Positions 35,927-45,205 of a stretch of 64,000 bases of DNA are shown piece by piece. The stretch comes from Deltaproteobacteria bacterium (GTDB lineage: Bacteria; Myxococcota_A; Polyangia; HGW-17; SLPX01), in contig JAGGXR010000131.1 of the NCBI GenBank assembly GCA_021162935.1, positions 20,359 through 84,358 of the forward strand, read 5' to 3'. Positions within the stretch are counted from its first letter, which is position 1; each line of letters opens with the position of its first letter. The position numbers and the translations under genes were made by a program. The notes beneath the pieces were generated by a model. The model did no database searches. It worked only from the letters and a program-made list of their open reading frames with translations, and was not told where the DNA came from.

Positions 35927-37570
35927 CTACTTGTCCCTCACGCCACGATCCCACCAAAATACCTCGTCCATTGGCCTTGCCGCCGCCTGTCGGCGCACCC
36001 CACGAGTGGAGTTTGCCGCCAGATGGCGCAGACTCAAATAGATACTTTCGACGTCCCCGTCCTTTCCAACGGCCTTGGCGACCTCGATGGCCGTCATGCG
36101 GTTCGGTTGCTGATCGACCAAGACCTCGAGCGCCCGTCGTTGCTGCTCCAAAAATCGACCGGCGCTCTTCTTGCTGGCCTCCACCCCTGGCTGGTTGTAC
36201 GCATTGATGTCCACCATGGAGGCATAGAGCCCAACAGCCCGCTCGTGCAGGGCCACCAACTCCCCAAGAGTCGTCGCATCCAGACGCTCCAGCCAAATAC
36301 TGTAGTTCGGCCGCCCCTTCCCCGACAGAGCTTCTCTGGTCCCCATGAGCAAAGCCAACAGACAATCACCCGAAGAAACGTCGGGCCGCACCTCGAGTTC
36401 CGTATCGAAGGCGCCGCCGCTTCCCCACGTGGCACCATAGAGGTCCCGCATGACGTGGAGGAACTCCACGAAAAATCCCCCCGGGCCCTCGCTGAGGTGC
36501 TGCAGAATTGAATGCTGATCCGTAGAACCTTTGTTTCCGTACACGGTAAAGCCCGAATGCACGGGCTTGCCCTGACGATCCACGGCCTTACCCAGAGACT
36601 CCATGATGAGCTGCTGCAGATACCGCGACCACGGTTCGAGGCGATCCTTGTAAGGTTCTACCACGAGCTGCGAGAGCCCATTCTCCACCACGGTGTGGTA
36701 CCAAAGGGCTGCAATCATGGCGGCTGGATTGTCCCGAAGGGTCCTGCTGCGCGTAGCCTGGTCCATGCGTGCGGCACCATGGACCAGGGCATCCACGTCC
36801 ATGCCCATCAGACCAGCGGGCAAAAGGCCAACCGCCGAAAACAGGGACATCCGCCCGCCGACCCACTCCCAAATGGGAAATGTGGCCAACCAGCCTTCAT
36901 GCTCGGCGCGCTGCGCGAGTTCAGAGCCTGGCAGGGTGACCACCACGGCCTGTTTGGCGAAATCGAGGCCCACCCGCTTCATCGCGGACTTGGTTTCCTC
37001 CATGGCGGTCATGGTCTCGAGCGTGCGCCCGGACTTGGACATGACCAAACAAAGGGTCCGATCCAGTTCGTGATGCAAACGGCGATACAAACGGTAGAAC
37101 CCATCGGGGTCTGTATTGTCCATCCAGAACAAATGCATCTTGTCCTGGGGACCGGACAGGGCGGAGGCGAGCAGTTGCGGCCCCAAGATCGAACCGCCGA
37201 TCCCCATCACGAGGACGTTACGAAAGGGCTTGCCCGTCTGGCCTCGAATGCTGCCGAAGTGCACCTGCCCCACGAAATCCTTCACCGCTTTCTGCGCCGC
37301 CACGATGGCATCGCGGATGTCTTCGGTGGGAGCCAAATCCGGTGCACGCAGCCAATAATGCCCCACCATGCGTCCTTCATCGGGATTGGCCACGGCGCCC
37401 TTTTCGAGCGCTTCCATCTCGTCCAATGCAGTCCCGAGGCGATCGGCCACGATCTCGACGAAATCCGACGCCAATTGCATCCTGCTCACATCGAGGGTAA
37501 ATTCAAGGTGGGATCCCGTCCAATAAAACGTATTGAGCAGACTCCAGTGGTCCTGGTTTTTCTTCGGCAT
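35927..37570 (-). CDS. pgi: Glucose-6-phosphate isomerase
   Basis: 547 residues, the usual size of bacterial phosphoglucose isomerase. It interconverts glucose-6-phosphate and fructose-6-phosphate. Sugar isomerase domains are evident: VMGIGGSILGPQLLASAL, CLVMSKSGRTLETMTAMEE, and GNKGSTDQHSILQHLSEG (family signature with catalytic His). Strong SD AAGGAG precedes ATG by seven bases. The gene lies 186 bp upstream of gatC on the same strand and downstream of DUF507, with no clear terminator between them. Confidence 0.95.
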   Translation of the reverse strand: MPKKNQDHWSLLNTFYWTGSHLEFTLDVSRMQLASDFVEIVADRLGTALDEMEALEKGAVANPDEGRMVGHYWLRAPDLAPTEDIRDAIVAAQKAVKDFVGQVHFGSIRGQTGKPFRNVLVMGIGGSILGPQLLASALSGPQDKMHLFWMDNTDPDGFYRLYRRLHHELDRTLCLVMSKSGRTLETMTAMEETKSAMKRVGLDFAKQAVVVTLPGSELAQRAEHEGWLATFPIWEWVGGRMSLFSAVGLLPAGLMGMDVDALVHGAARMDQATRSRTLRDNPAAMIAALWYHTVVENGLSQLVVEPYKDRLEPWSRYLQQLIMESLGKAVDRQGKPVHSGFTVYGNKGSTDQHSILQHLSEGPGGFFVEFLHVMRDLYGATWGSGGAFDTELEVRPDVSSGDCLLALLMGTREALSGKGRPNYSIWLERLDATTLGELVALHERAVGLYASMVDINAYNQPGVEASKKSAGRFLEQQRRALEVLVDQQPNRMTAIEVAKAVGKDGDVESIYLSLRHLAANSTRGVRRQAAARPMDEVFWWDRGVRDK

Positions 37571-37717
37571 ATATATCTCCTTCTTTTTGATTCTTTCCGC
37601 CCCCCAACAATCGAGAGGTGAGCCCCACCCACCTCTTTATGCGATCCCGGCCGAACGGGGTGGAAGGCTCGACAGACCACTTGTACGACCGAACGATTCC
37701 AACACCCGTCCGTCGTG

Positions 37718-38236
37718 CTACCGATCGATGCCGTGTTTGTGCCGAATTTGTTCCATGACCTTCTTGTACTCCACGTCCCAAGCCACCGAGCCTTCTTCCA
37801 AATTCTGGATACGCTCGCGCACTTCTCGATCGAGTTCCTCGTCCAGCATCATGTGTTTCCGAAAGATCTCCTTCATCTTCTTTCGCATCACGTGGTCGTC
37901 CGCATAGATCTCGTCGACGAACTTGGACTGATGCATGAAAAAATCCAGAATCTGGTTACACATCCACGAAATGCCATCCTCCCGCATGGCAAACCCTTCT
38001 TCTTCGGCGACCCCTCTCTTGATCTTGCCGAACTGCGCATAGGGCAGCCCCCGCTTCTCCATGATGTCCTTTGCCTTCTCGGCAATCTGCCGCTCCCTCT
38101 TGAGGTACTCGTTCAAAATGGCGGCCACATCCAGTTCGACCTCAGCGGGATTCGAAGTGTCGATGTCGTGGTCATCGACGAGATTTTTGACGATTTCCGC
38201 CGAGATGACGGACACCTTTCCAGCATACAGTTTCAT
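37718..38236 (-). CDS. DUF507 family protein
   Basis: 172 residues beginning MKLYAGKVSVISAEIVKNLV, the DUF507 hallmark, with two related halves. The first has ELDVAAILNEYLKRERQIAE. The second starts near residue 95 (ILDFFMHQSKFVDEIYADDH) and is highly charged and helical. The function of the family is unknown; it is common in former Deltaproteobacteria and other deep lineages. ATG 38236 has AAAGGAA upstream, so the six-residue longer reading is dropped. It is divergent from the NtrC-type gene, with 207 bp between the starts. Confidence 0.88.
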   Translation of the reverse strand: MKLYAGKVSVISAEIVKNLVDDHDIDTSNPAEVELDVAAILNEYLKRERQIAEKAKDIMEKRGLPYAQFGKIKRGVAEEEGFAMREDGISWMCNQILDFFMHQSKFVDEIYADDHVMRKKMKEIFRKHMMLDEELDREVRERIQNLEEGSVAWDVEYKKVMEQIRHKHGIDR

Positions 38237-38385
38237 CCTGCCATTCCTTTTCAATCAGGCGACCCGCCCGTCCGTTCCGAGGTATCGGCCGAGCCGACGG
38301 GCATCATTCGAGCCACGAACAGACGGGAGTATAGAAATGCTTTGGCACGACTGTCAAGACAACCCGAAGCCCCAAAAACAATAGT

Positions 38386-38413
38386 TTGTTCTTGGAGCCA
38401 TGGTGGCTATACT
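38386..38413 (+). promoter_or_regulatory. Predicted sigma-70-type promoter for the NtrC-type gene
   Basis: TTGTTC (38386-38391) and TATACT (38408-38413) are separated by 16 bases, and the -10 lies 31 bases before ATG 38444. It is the best -35/-10 pair in this divergent region. Confidence 0.45.
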
Positions 38414-38443
38414 TTTCGTACTTGTATTGGGAGCCTCACGAAC

Positions 38444-39832
38444 ATGTCCGAGTCGGCACCACCACAATCGCCACGGGTCCTCGTCGTCGATGACGAAAAG
38501 AACATTCGTCGAACCTTGAAGATGGTCCTGGAAGCTGAAGGCTACGACGTGTGGACCGCCGAATCGGCAGAGCAGGCCCTGACCCAGATCGAGGCAGACC
38601 GACCGGACTGCGTGGTGATGGACGTGAAACTCCCCAAGATGGACGGAGTGGCCGCACTCGCCAAGATCCGCGAACAATGGAATGAAGACGTGGTCCCCAT
38701 TATCATGATCTCGGGCCATGCCTCGATGTCCGACGCCGTCCGCGCCACGAAACTCGGCGCCTTCGACTTCTTCGAAAAACCCCTCGACCGAAACCGCATC
38801 CTCGTGTCTATCCGCAACGCGGTTCAACACGTTCAGATGGCGCAGGAGGTCCAGGAACTCCGCAGCAGCCTTGGTGAACGATTCGAACTCGTCGGCCAAA
38901 GCCCTCCCATGTTGCAACTGTTCCGAACCATCGAAAAGGTCGCCCCGACCAAAGGTCGCGTCCTGATCACGGGCGAAAGCGGTACCGGCAAGGAACTCGT
39001 TGCACGTGCCATACATCGGAACAGCGATCTCGCCGACCGACCATTCGTCAAGGTCAACTGTGCGGCCATCTCACCCGAATTGATCGAAAGCGAGCTGTTC
39101 GGCCATGAACGCGGGGCGTTCACCGGGGCGGTGGCGCGTCGACGCGGCCTGTTCGAGGTGGCGAACGGAGGAACCATTTTCCTCGATGAAGTAGGAGACA
39201 TGAGCCTGTCCGCCCAGGCCAAGGTCCTTCGCGTCCTTCAAACGGGTGAATTCGTGCGGGTGGGCGGCGAGCGGGTCGTGCGGGTCGATGTCCGGGTCTT
39301 GGCCGCCACGAACAAGGATCTCCAAGAAGCGATTCAGGCAAACCTTTTTCGCGAGGACCTCTACTTCCGACTGAACGTGATCCCAATCCGGACACCAGCC
39401 CTCAGGGAACACCGAACCGACATCCCTCTGCTCGTGATCCGATTCGTCGAGGAATTCTGCCGTCAAAATGGATTCCGAACCAAGACGGTCGAGCCGAAAG
39501 CCATGGACGGCCTGACCGCCTATCCATGGCCGGGCAACGTCCGAGAATTGAAAAACGTCATCGAGCGCGTCGTGATTCTAAGCGACGAAACCATCACAGT
39601 CGACGATCTGCCGGATTTCCTGGCCGATCGAACCATAGGCCGCGTCAATCTGGACCACTATACGGACAGGACGCTACGGGAGTTCCGCGAGGAAATGGAG
39701 CGGGCCTTCGTCCTACTGAAATTAAACGAATTCGAGTGGAACATCTCACGGACAGCCACGGCCCTGGGCGTGGAGCGTACGAACCTCCACAAAAAGATCA
39801 AAGCCCTCGGTCTCAAACGGAATCAGCAATAA
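38444..39832 (+). CDS. NtrC-family sigma-54-dependent response regulator
   Basis: 462 residues. The receiver domain (11-130) has phosphoacceptor Asp60 (VVMDVKLPK). The AAA+ domain (about 140-375) has GESGTGKE, GAFTGA for sigma-54 contact, and GGTIFLDEVGDM. A Fis-type helix-turn-helix ends the chain (ISRTATALGVERTNLHKKIKALGL). When phosphorylated it activates sigma-54 promoters. No histidine kinase is adjacent, so it is an orphan regulator here. ATG 38444 follows GGGAG; the far longer frame overlaps the divergent DUF507 gene and is rejected. The twin cNBD gene follows by 50 bp. Confidence 0.95.
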   Translation: MSESAPPQSPRVLVVDDEKNIRRTLKMVLEAEGYDVWTAESAEQALTQIEADRPDCVVMDVKLPKMDGVAALAKIREQWNEDVVPIIMISGHASMSDAVRATKLGAFDFFEKPLDRNRILVSIRNAVQHVQMAQEVQELRSSLGERFELVGQSPPMLQLFRTIEKVAPTKGRVLITGESGTGKELVARAIHRNSDLADRPFVKVNCAAISPELIESELFGHERGAFTGAVARRRGLFEVANGGTIFLDEVGDMSLSAQAKVLRVLQTGEFVRVGGERVVRVDVRVLAATNKDLQEAIQANLFREDLYFRLNVIPIRTPALREHRTDIPLLVIRFVEEFCRQNGFRTKTVEPKAMDGLTAYPWPGNVRELKNVIERVVILSDETITVDDLPDFLADRTIGRVNLDHYTDRTLREFREEMERAFVLLKLNEFEWNISRTATALGVERTNLHKKIKALGLKRNQQ

Positions 39833-39882
39833 CGGGTCGAGGGATTCCAACGCGATCCCCCCCAAAAAAAACGAGGAGCCCG

Positions 39883-41199
39883 ATGAAAGTCACCATCGCC
39901 GACCTGAAACAGGCCATCACAAAAACTGCGCCGACCGACCCCGCCACGGCTCTCAAACTCGGATGGCGACTCGTCGATGCCGTGCCCCATGACATCGAAG
40001 GCCGTCTGTGGATCGCCGACCTCCTGGTCCAGCTGGGAGCCCCCCAGGCAGCGGGCCCCGTCTATGAGGCAATCGCCCAATATGGTATCCGGGGCGGCCA
40101 CCCACTCGTCAGCCTCGTGGCAGCCAAGGTACTCGAAGACAGCGACCGAGATGTTTCCGACTTCTATCGCACCATCGCACGCTTCTACGGAGCTGGCTCC
40201 TCCAAGGTGTCCGCCCATGGACAACGCACGTCTCCCGAACATCCCGACACCCTGGTCCAGGCTCCTGATCTCGAAACCGAAATTTCTCTGCCCTCGTTGA
40301 TCGCCGGGGCTGCCCGCGCTGCCGCGAATCTGGATGGGATCGAGGACTACCCAGAAACTCTGCTCAAAATCCCGTTGCTCTCCGAGTTGCCCGAACCGAG
40401 CTTCGTCAAAGTCTGTGAGACTATCCGCTGCATCCGCCTACCCGCCGGCTCCATGGTGATCAGGGAAGGGGAAATGGGCAGGTCCTTCTTCTGGCTCGCC
40501 CGGGGATCCGTGTCCGTATACAAGACCGACATGCGGGGGCGCCAGACCGAACTCGCCCAACTCGGCGAGGGTGCTTTGTTCGGCGAGATGGCCCTCATCC
40601 AGGCCGCGCCGCGATCGGCATCCGTCCAGACACGAAGCGATGCCGACCTGCTCGAAGTGGACAGCGCCGCCCTGTCCACCATGGCCGAACACCTCGACGC
40701 CGTTGCGCTGGCTCTGGACCGGTTCGCCCGGGAACGGCTCCTGAACAACCTCCTGGCAACCTCGGCTCTGTTCGTGCCCTTCAGCCGCAAACAGCGCATG
40801 GACCTCCTGCGCCGGTTCACCGGCCACGAAGTCGCCCCTGGCACCATCATCATCAATGAAGGAGACGAGGGCCGCGGCCTTTATGTCGTACTGTCTGGTG
40901 AGGTTGAAATCACCAAGGAACAGGAAGGGGAACAGGTTCCCCTTGCCACCCTCAAGGCAGGAGACATCTTCGGAGAAATCGCACTCCTCAAGGGCTTTCC
41001 CGCAACGGCCACGGTCACGGCCACACGTCGCTCCACGATCCTTTTCTTGGACCGCACCTATTTCAAACGACTCGTGAATGCCCTGCCGGAAATCCGAGCC
41101 ATGTTCGAAAACATGACCGAAGAGCGCCTGCGCGACACCCAGATGGTCCTTGCCGATGACATGATCATCGAAGCCAGTGACGACCTGGTGCTCATCTGA
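39883..41199 (+). CDS. Protein with two cyclic-nucleotide-binding (Crp-like) domains
   Basis: 438 residues. The N-terminal 130 are helical and TPR-like (ALKLGWRLVDAVPHDIEGRL). Two cNBDs follow. The first, about 165-290, has GEMGRSFFWLARGSVSVYK and GEGALFGEMALIQAAPRSAS; the second, about 300-420, has GDEGRGLYVVLSGEVEITKE and GDIFGEIALLKGFPATATV. Each keeps the FGE-A-L...R/A phosphate-binding cassette pattern. The Arg contacting cyclic phosphate is present in the first (PRSAS) but is Ala in the second (PATATV). There is no DNA-binding HTH. A regulatory or scaffold role is inferred. ATG has GAGGAG close upstream. Confidence 0.87.
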   Translation: MKVTIADLKQAITKTAPTDPATALKLGWRLVDAVPHDIEGRLWIADLLVQLGAPQAAGPVYEAIAQYGIRGGHPLVSLVAAKVLEDSDRDVSDFYRTIARFYGAGSSKVSAHGQRTSPEHPDTLVQAPDLETEISLPSLIAGAARAAANLDGIEDYPETLLKIPLLSELPEPSFVKVCETIRCIRLPAGSMVIREGEMGRSFFWLARGSVSVYKTDMRGRQTELAQLGEGALFGEMALIQAAPRSASVQTRSDADLLEVDSAALSTMAEHLDAVALALDRFARERLLNNLLATSALFVPFSRKQRMDLLRRFTGHEVAPGTIIINEGDEGRGLYVVLSGEVEITKEQEGEQVPLATLKAGDIFGEIALLKGFPATATVTATRRSTILFLDRTYFKRLVNALPEIRAMFENMTEERLRDTQMVLADDMIIEASDDLVLI

Positions 41200-41929
41200 A
41201 AAGACCACGCCAAGAAGCCCCATCGAATCTGCGATATCTCCAATCGGTGGCCAAGGCCACCCAAGAGACAATCACATTGAAAACTCGTGGCCAAAAATAA
41301 CGAAGGTCCCGGCTACCGGGACCTTCACCAACACCTCGAATCACTGGAAGCTAGGCCTACCGCAACAAAAGCAAATTCCATCTACTCCTAACGAAACGAA
41401 ACCGCAACGAGAAAGAAAACGAAAAATAAGGCTAACGAAACTCATGCTACCAAACAAAGGTTCAATCGCACAAAAAAAACAAAAACGCTCAGGATACGAA
41501 ACGGTAACTGCCAACCCCGGCTCCGGGCCGGAGATCCTATGCAAAGCATGCCCCGGGCGGCCGAAACCGGGCCGGGGCGTATCGTTAAACAGCGAGAACC
41601 AGCCCGCTGTCAGGGAGGAGGAGGAGGTCGTGGGTCGCCGAAATCTTGGAGCCAGGCCGTCTCAATCGAACGTAGTCGCAACGTATGGTCATATCGAAAT
41701 ACCCTCAAACCTCCTACTCTCTGCTGTAATGCAACCCCAATGCCATCTTTCCATTCCACCTGTAACCATCGAAAATCACGAGAGATCCTCGAAAAACAGA
41801 GCTGTCTTGGCCACGAATCCAGTTGAAAAACCATGACATCCATGTCATCGTGTATCAGCAATTTGAAAATGTTTTCACCTGTGCGGCGCGACCGAACCCC
41901 TCGGCGCAAACCAAGGATCCTTGAAAACC
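41200..41929. other. 730-bp intergenic region with several GC hairpins and purine tracts
   Basis: No supported protein gene. Besides the hairpin at 41302-41326 it holds CTCCG/CGGAG (41521-41533) and GCCCCGG/CCGGGGC (41550-41556, 41572-41578). There is an AT- and A-rich stretch (about 41380-41500) and a GGAGGAGGAGG purine tract near 41613-41630. It precedes the RNase G gene, whose family in enterobacteria has long autoregulatory leaders. A structured leader or ncRNA is possible, not shown. Open frames at 41177-41836 (+) and 41610-41909 (-) look non-coding. Confidence 0.4.
41302..41326. terminator. Perfect 11-bp GC hairpin downstream of the cNBD gene
   Basis: gaaggtcccgg and its exact complement are separated by CTA, about 100 bases after the 41199 stop. 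On the plus strand no T-run follows. On the minus strand GTTATTTTT follows, so it would work better as a minus-strand terminator. Confidence 0.55.
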
Positions 41930-43483
41930 ATGGCTGGAATCACCCTTGTCATCAATGTGGACGGACCTCAACGGCGGGTTGCGGTCGTGGAAAACAGCAA
42001 CCTCCTGGAACTCTACATCGAAAGCCCGGAGGAACGCGGGATCGTGGGCCACATCTACAAGGGTCGCGTCGTCCGCGTCCTGCCTGGAATGCAGGCCGCC
42101 TTCGTGGACATCGGCCTGGATCGAACTGCTTTTTTGTATGTCGCCGACATCTGGTCGCCGGACATCACCCCTTTTCTGGACGACCCGGATTGCAGTGGCG
42201 AAGGACCATTACAAGAGGACCAAGCCGCTGCAAAACCCAGCATCGAGGATCTGGTCACAGAAGGCCAGGAGCTCGTGGTCCAGGTAGCCAAGGAACCGCT
42301 CGGAACCAAAGGCGCCCGGGTCACGACCCACGTCACGCTGCCGGGCAGACACGTGGTGTTCATGCCCACGGTCACCCACGTCGGCGTGTCGCGGCGCATC
42401 ACCGACGAACAGGAACGCCGTCGCCTCAAGGACGTGGTAGAAGCGTTGAGGCGGGACGAAAGCACTGGGTACATCATCCGTACCGTGGCCGAAGAACAGA
42501 GTTCCGCCAAACTCGCCGCAGACATGAATTTCTTAACGAGGCTGTGGGAGCAAATCCAACACAAGTCCCAAAAAACCCCGGCACCGGCCAAACTCCATGC
42601 AGATCTGGATCTCGTGCTGCGATCCATCCGAGATCTCCTTGGAAACGATCTCGATCGATGCGTGGTGGACAGCCTGGCCGAATACGATCGCATCAAAGAT
42701 TTCGTCAGCACCTTCATGCCTCGATTCACCAACAACATCGACGTCTATGAAGGAAACGAACCCATCTTCGATGTCTATGGATTGGAAACCCAACTCAATC
42801 GCGCCCTCGAACGCCGCGTCTGGCTCAAGAGCGGTGGATACCTGGTGATCGATCAGACCGAGGCTCTGACCGCCATCGACGTGAACACCGGTCGATTCGT
42901 GGGCAGGAGAAACCTCGAAGAGACCATCACGCAAACCAACCTGGAAGCCTGTCACGAAATCGCCGTGCAGGTGCGACTCCGCAACATCGGCGGGATTATC
43001 GTGATCGACTTCATCGACATGATGAAGGATGCCAATCGCCAGAAAGTTTGGAAAACCCTCGAAGAAGCCCTGGCCTCGGACCGCGTCCGCTGCCACATCA
43101 GCAAGATTTCCAACCTCGGCCTGGTGGAAATGACCAGAAAACGGACGAGGGAGAGTCTCATCCACAGCCTGACCGAACCCTGTCCATACTGCGAAGGACG
43201 AGGCTTCCTCAAATCTGCGGATACGATCTGCAACGAAATCCTTCGCGGCGTCCGAAAGGAAAGCACATACGAATCTGGCAACACCATCATGGTGGAATGC
43301 CACCCGGATGTGGCAGAAATCCTGACTCAAATCTACCACCAGGAGGCGGACGAGCTGGAAAAACGACTCGGAAAGGAAATCATCGTTCGCCCCGACCCGC
43401 GCCGACACCGAGAGGAATTCGAAATCCGTGGCACGGATCACCATGGAGGCCCATCTCCGCAACAGGGAAACTCGACACCATGA
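41930..43483 (+). CDS. rng: Ribonuclease E/G family protein (RNase G-like)
   Basis: 517 residues, RNase G length without the long RNase E tail. The S1-type domain opens with RGIVGHIYKGRVVRVLPGMQ. The DNase I-like catalytic part has Asp residues in LTAIDVNTGRFVG and IGGIIVIDFIDM, and the zinc-link CPYCEGRG sits before the small domain. It cleaves AU-rich single-stranded RNA, with roles in rRNA maturation and mRNA decay. ATG 41930 is chosen; TTG 41921 is almost on the AAGGA. The stop overlaps the start of the J-domain gene (ATGA), so the operon is tightly coupled. Confidence 0.95.
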   Translation: MAGITLVINVDGPQRRVAVVENSNLLELYIESPEERGIVGHIYKGRVVRVLPGMQAAFVDIGLDRTAFLYVADIWSPDITPFLDDPDCSGEGPLQEDQAAAKPSIEDLVTEGQELVVQVAKEPLGTKGARVTTHVTLPGRHVVFMPTVTHVGVSRRITDEQERRRLKDVVEALRRDESTGYIIRTVAEEQSSAKLAADMNFLTRLWEQIQHKSQKTPAPAKLHADLDLVLRSIRDLLGNDLDRCVVDSLAEYDRIKDFVSTFMPRFTNNIDVYEGNEPIFDVYGLETQLNRALERRVWLKSGGYLVIDQTEALTAIDVNTGRFVGRRNLEETITQTNLEACHEIAVQVRLRNIGGIIVIDFIDMMKDANRQKVWKTLEEALASDRVRCHISKISNLGLVEMTRKRTRESLIHSLTEPCPYCEGRGFLKSADTICNEILRGVRKESTYESGNTIMVECHPDVAEILTQIYHQEADELEKRLGKEIIVRPDPRRHREEFEIRGTDHHGGPSPQQGNSTP

Positions 43484-43887
43484 GCCTGCTCGGACGCATT
43501 GGAAGACTCGCCAGGGCCAACACCAGGGCGCTGGCGGACAAGCTGACCAGCTTACGGGACCAGGATCGTCGTGAGGCGGAACAGGAACTGGACGTGGAAC
43601 TGAACGACGACCCGAATATCGACCAGGAAGATCAGCCGTCCCCCCCTCGTGCCGAAAACCAAGATCGCGATCTGGCGCTGTGCTACAAGCGGCTGGAACT
43701 CCCACAGGACGCCGACATCAAGACGGTCCGCCGCGCCTACAGGCGCCTCATGCGCCGATACCACCCGGACCTGTTCATCGACGATCCACAACGTCGCGAG
43801 ACAGCATCGACCGTCACCCGTATCCTGACCGACGCCTACGACCACTTGGTCAAGGCCTTGGACCAAAAAAACGACGCCCGACCATGA
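43480..43887 (+). CDS. J-domain (DnaJ-like) protein
   Basis: 135 residues. The N-terminal half is basic then acidic and low in complexity (DQDRRE, ELNDDPNIDQEDQ). A C-terminal J domain (about 68-130) contains the essential HPD (MRRYHPDLFID) and typical helices. J domains stimulate DnaK ATPase; no Gly/Phe or zinc region is present, so it is a specialised co-chaperone. ATG 43480 overlaps the rng stop and its own TGA overlaps folK's start, so it is translationally coupled on both sides. A role with RNase G is inferred from position only. Confidence 0.88.
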   Translation: MSLLGRIGRLARANTRALADKLTSLRDQDRREAEQELDVELNDDPNIDQEDQPSPPRAENQDRDLALCYKRLELPQDADIKTVRRAYRRLMRRYHPDLFIDDPQRRETASTVTRILTDAYDHLVKALDQKNDARP

Positions 43888-44423
43888 CCTCCTCCTCCCA
43901 CCAGTCTGAGACGACTCCCTCACTGGTCTTCATTGCCCTGGGAGCGAACCTGGGCAGGCGCCGACTGTGCCTGCGCCGTGGCCTGGATGCCATCGCTGGC
44001 CTGCCACAGACGCGGGTGATACGTCGCTCCAGCATCTACGAAACCGAGCCCGAAGGGGCCTCGTCCAACCCGTTCCTGAACATGGTGGCTGAAATCGAAA
44101 CGACCCTTCCGCCCCTGGAACTCCTGCACGCCCTGCTGGAAATCGAAGCCAAACTCGGCCGAAATCGTCGCCGTACCTGGCCAGACCGGACCCTCGATCT
44201 GGATATCGTGCTGTGGCAGGACCGCTGCATCGATCATGACGAACTCATCGTCCCGCACCCACGCATGCACGAACGTCTCTTCGTGTTGCAACCCCTGGCG
44301 GAACTCGCACCTGAATCCGTCCATCCAAAACTGAAACGGAGCATCTCGGCCCTGCTCGACGACGTCTTGGCGAACCAAGTTCCCTCGACGAAACCAACGG
44401 GGATCAGTCAGGTCGGACGGTGA
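43884..44423 (+). CDS. folK: 2-amino-4-hydroxy-6-hydroxymethyldihydropteridine pyrophosphokinase
   Basis: 179 residues. The HPPK signature is clear: FIALGANLGRR near residue 15, YETEPEG, NPFLNMVAEIET, and GRNRRRTWPDRTLDLDIVLW with the Mg-binding LDLD. The enzyme transfers pyrophosphate from ATP to the pterin alcohol in folate synthesis. The start overlaps the J-domain gene stop (ATGA), and the stop lies 20 bases inside the end of the convergent gene at 44404. Other folate genes are absent nearby. Confidence 0.94.
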   Translation: MTSSSHQSETTPSLVFIALGANLGRRRLCLRRGLDAIAGLPQTRVIRRSSIYETEPEGASSNPFLNMVAEIETTLPPLELLHALLEIEAKLGRNRRRTWPDRTLDLDIVLWQDRCIDHDELIVPHPRMHERLFVLQPLAELAPESVHPKLKRSISALLDDVLANQVPSTKPTGISQVGR

Positions 44424-45168
44424 ACTCCCGCACGACCACGACGCGCCTCGTGTCGATATCGACCAGGAAGGACTTGCCCTTCCCGAACATGCCGTCATAC
44501 GAAACCAAAAACCAGACATCCACGGTCCAACGATGGTACCCGCTCTCGCAGGGCGGAGTCCAACTCACTGCCTCAGCCTCCCCCAAGTTGGGCGGGCGAT
44601 GCTTGGTGTTCTCACGAAGTCCCGCCATCTGAGAACTGCGCCGAACCACTGCTGCCGCTCTGGCTGCGTCCCGAGGATCCAGATCCCGCCTCCAGGCCGA
44701 GGTGAGGCGACTCGAGGTCAGAACCCCGACCCGACTCACGACGAAATCATAGGCCTCGTCGGCGACGATGCCGGAACAGTCAGGCACGTCGAATTCAGGA
44801 AATTGGTCCAGTTGGCGAATCTCGTCCAACCTGACGTCCAGGTCCGCCTCCCCCACCGCCAAGGAGTCCTTCGTGTAGTACGCATAGACCCGAAGAATCA
44901 TGTCTTTGGAGGGCAACCGGTGGTCCCAGTCGATGACCGGAAGGAACCCATAATAGTCCCTTCCTTTGAATGGCAGTAGGTCCGGAATCGCATCCACCAA
45001 TTGGGCTTTGGACGCTTCATCCTGCCCCAAGCCCTGCAAAGCGACCTTTGGATGGATCACGAAGGCACTCGAAATCCTGGAACGATACTCTCGTGCCAAA
45101 TCGGCGATATCCTGTTGATTCCGACTGTCCAACACCCGTCTCCGTCCCAATGGGCTCCGTTGCACCAT
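44404..45168 (-). CDS. Uncharacterised protein downstream of murA
   Basis: 254 residues, not recognised. There is no clear signal peptide at ATG 45168; an in-frame hydrophobic stretch just upstream (HGWAVFAW) has no start codon. The protein contains LPSKDMILRVYAYYTKDSL and FLVDIDTRRVVVVREF, and two Cys (DCSG, PPCESGYH). The C-terminal strand pair resembles an NTF2- or cystatin-like fold only loosely. It lies 37 bp after murA on the same strand and overlaps the folK end by 20 bp. The start is uncertain because no SD is visible. Confidence 0.65.
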   Translation of the reverse strand: MVQRSPLGRRRVLDSRNQQDIADLAREYRSRISSAFVIHPKVALQGLGQDEASKAQLVDAIPDLLPFKGRDYYGFLPVIDWDHRLPSKDMILRVYAYYTKDSLAVGEADLDVRLDEIRQLDQFPEFDVPDCSGIVADEAYDFVVSRVGVLTSSRLTSAWRRDLDPRDAARAAAVVRRSSQMAGLRENTKHRPPNLGEAEAVSWTPPCESGYHRWTVDVWFLVSYDGMFGKGKSFLVDIDTRRVVVVREFTVRPD

Positions 45169-45205
45169 CCAGGCAAAAACTGCCCAGCCATGAAAACTGG
45201 CCCGA

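Noticed and set aside
38343..38348. TGGCAC upstream of the NtrC-type gene as a sigma-54 -24 element
   Set aside because: No GC/TTGC -12 element at the right distance; the sigma-70-like pair closer to the start fits better.
41177..41836. 219-residue plus-strand ORF before RNase G
   Set aside because: Begins inside the cNBD gene, has biased non-protein-like composition and no SD.
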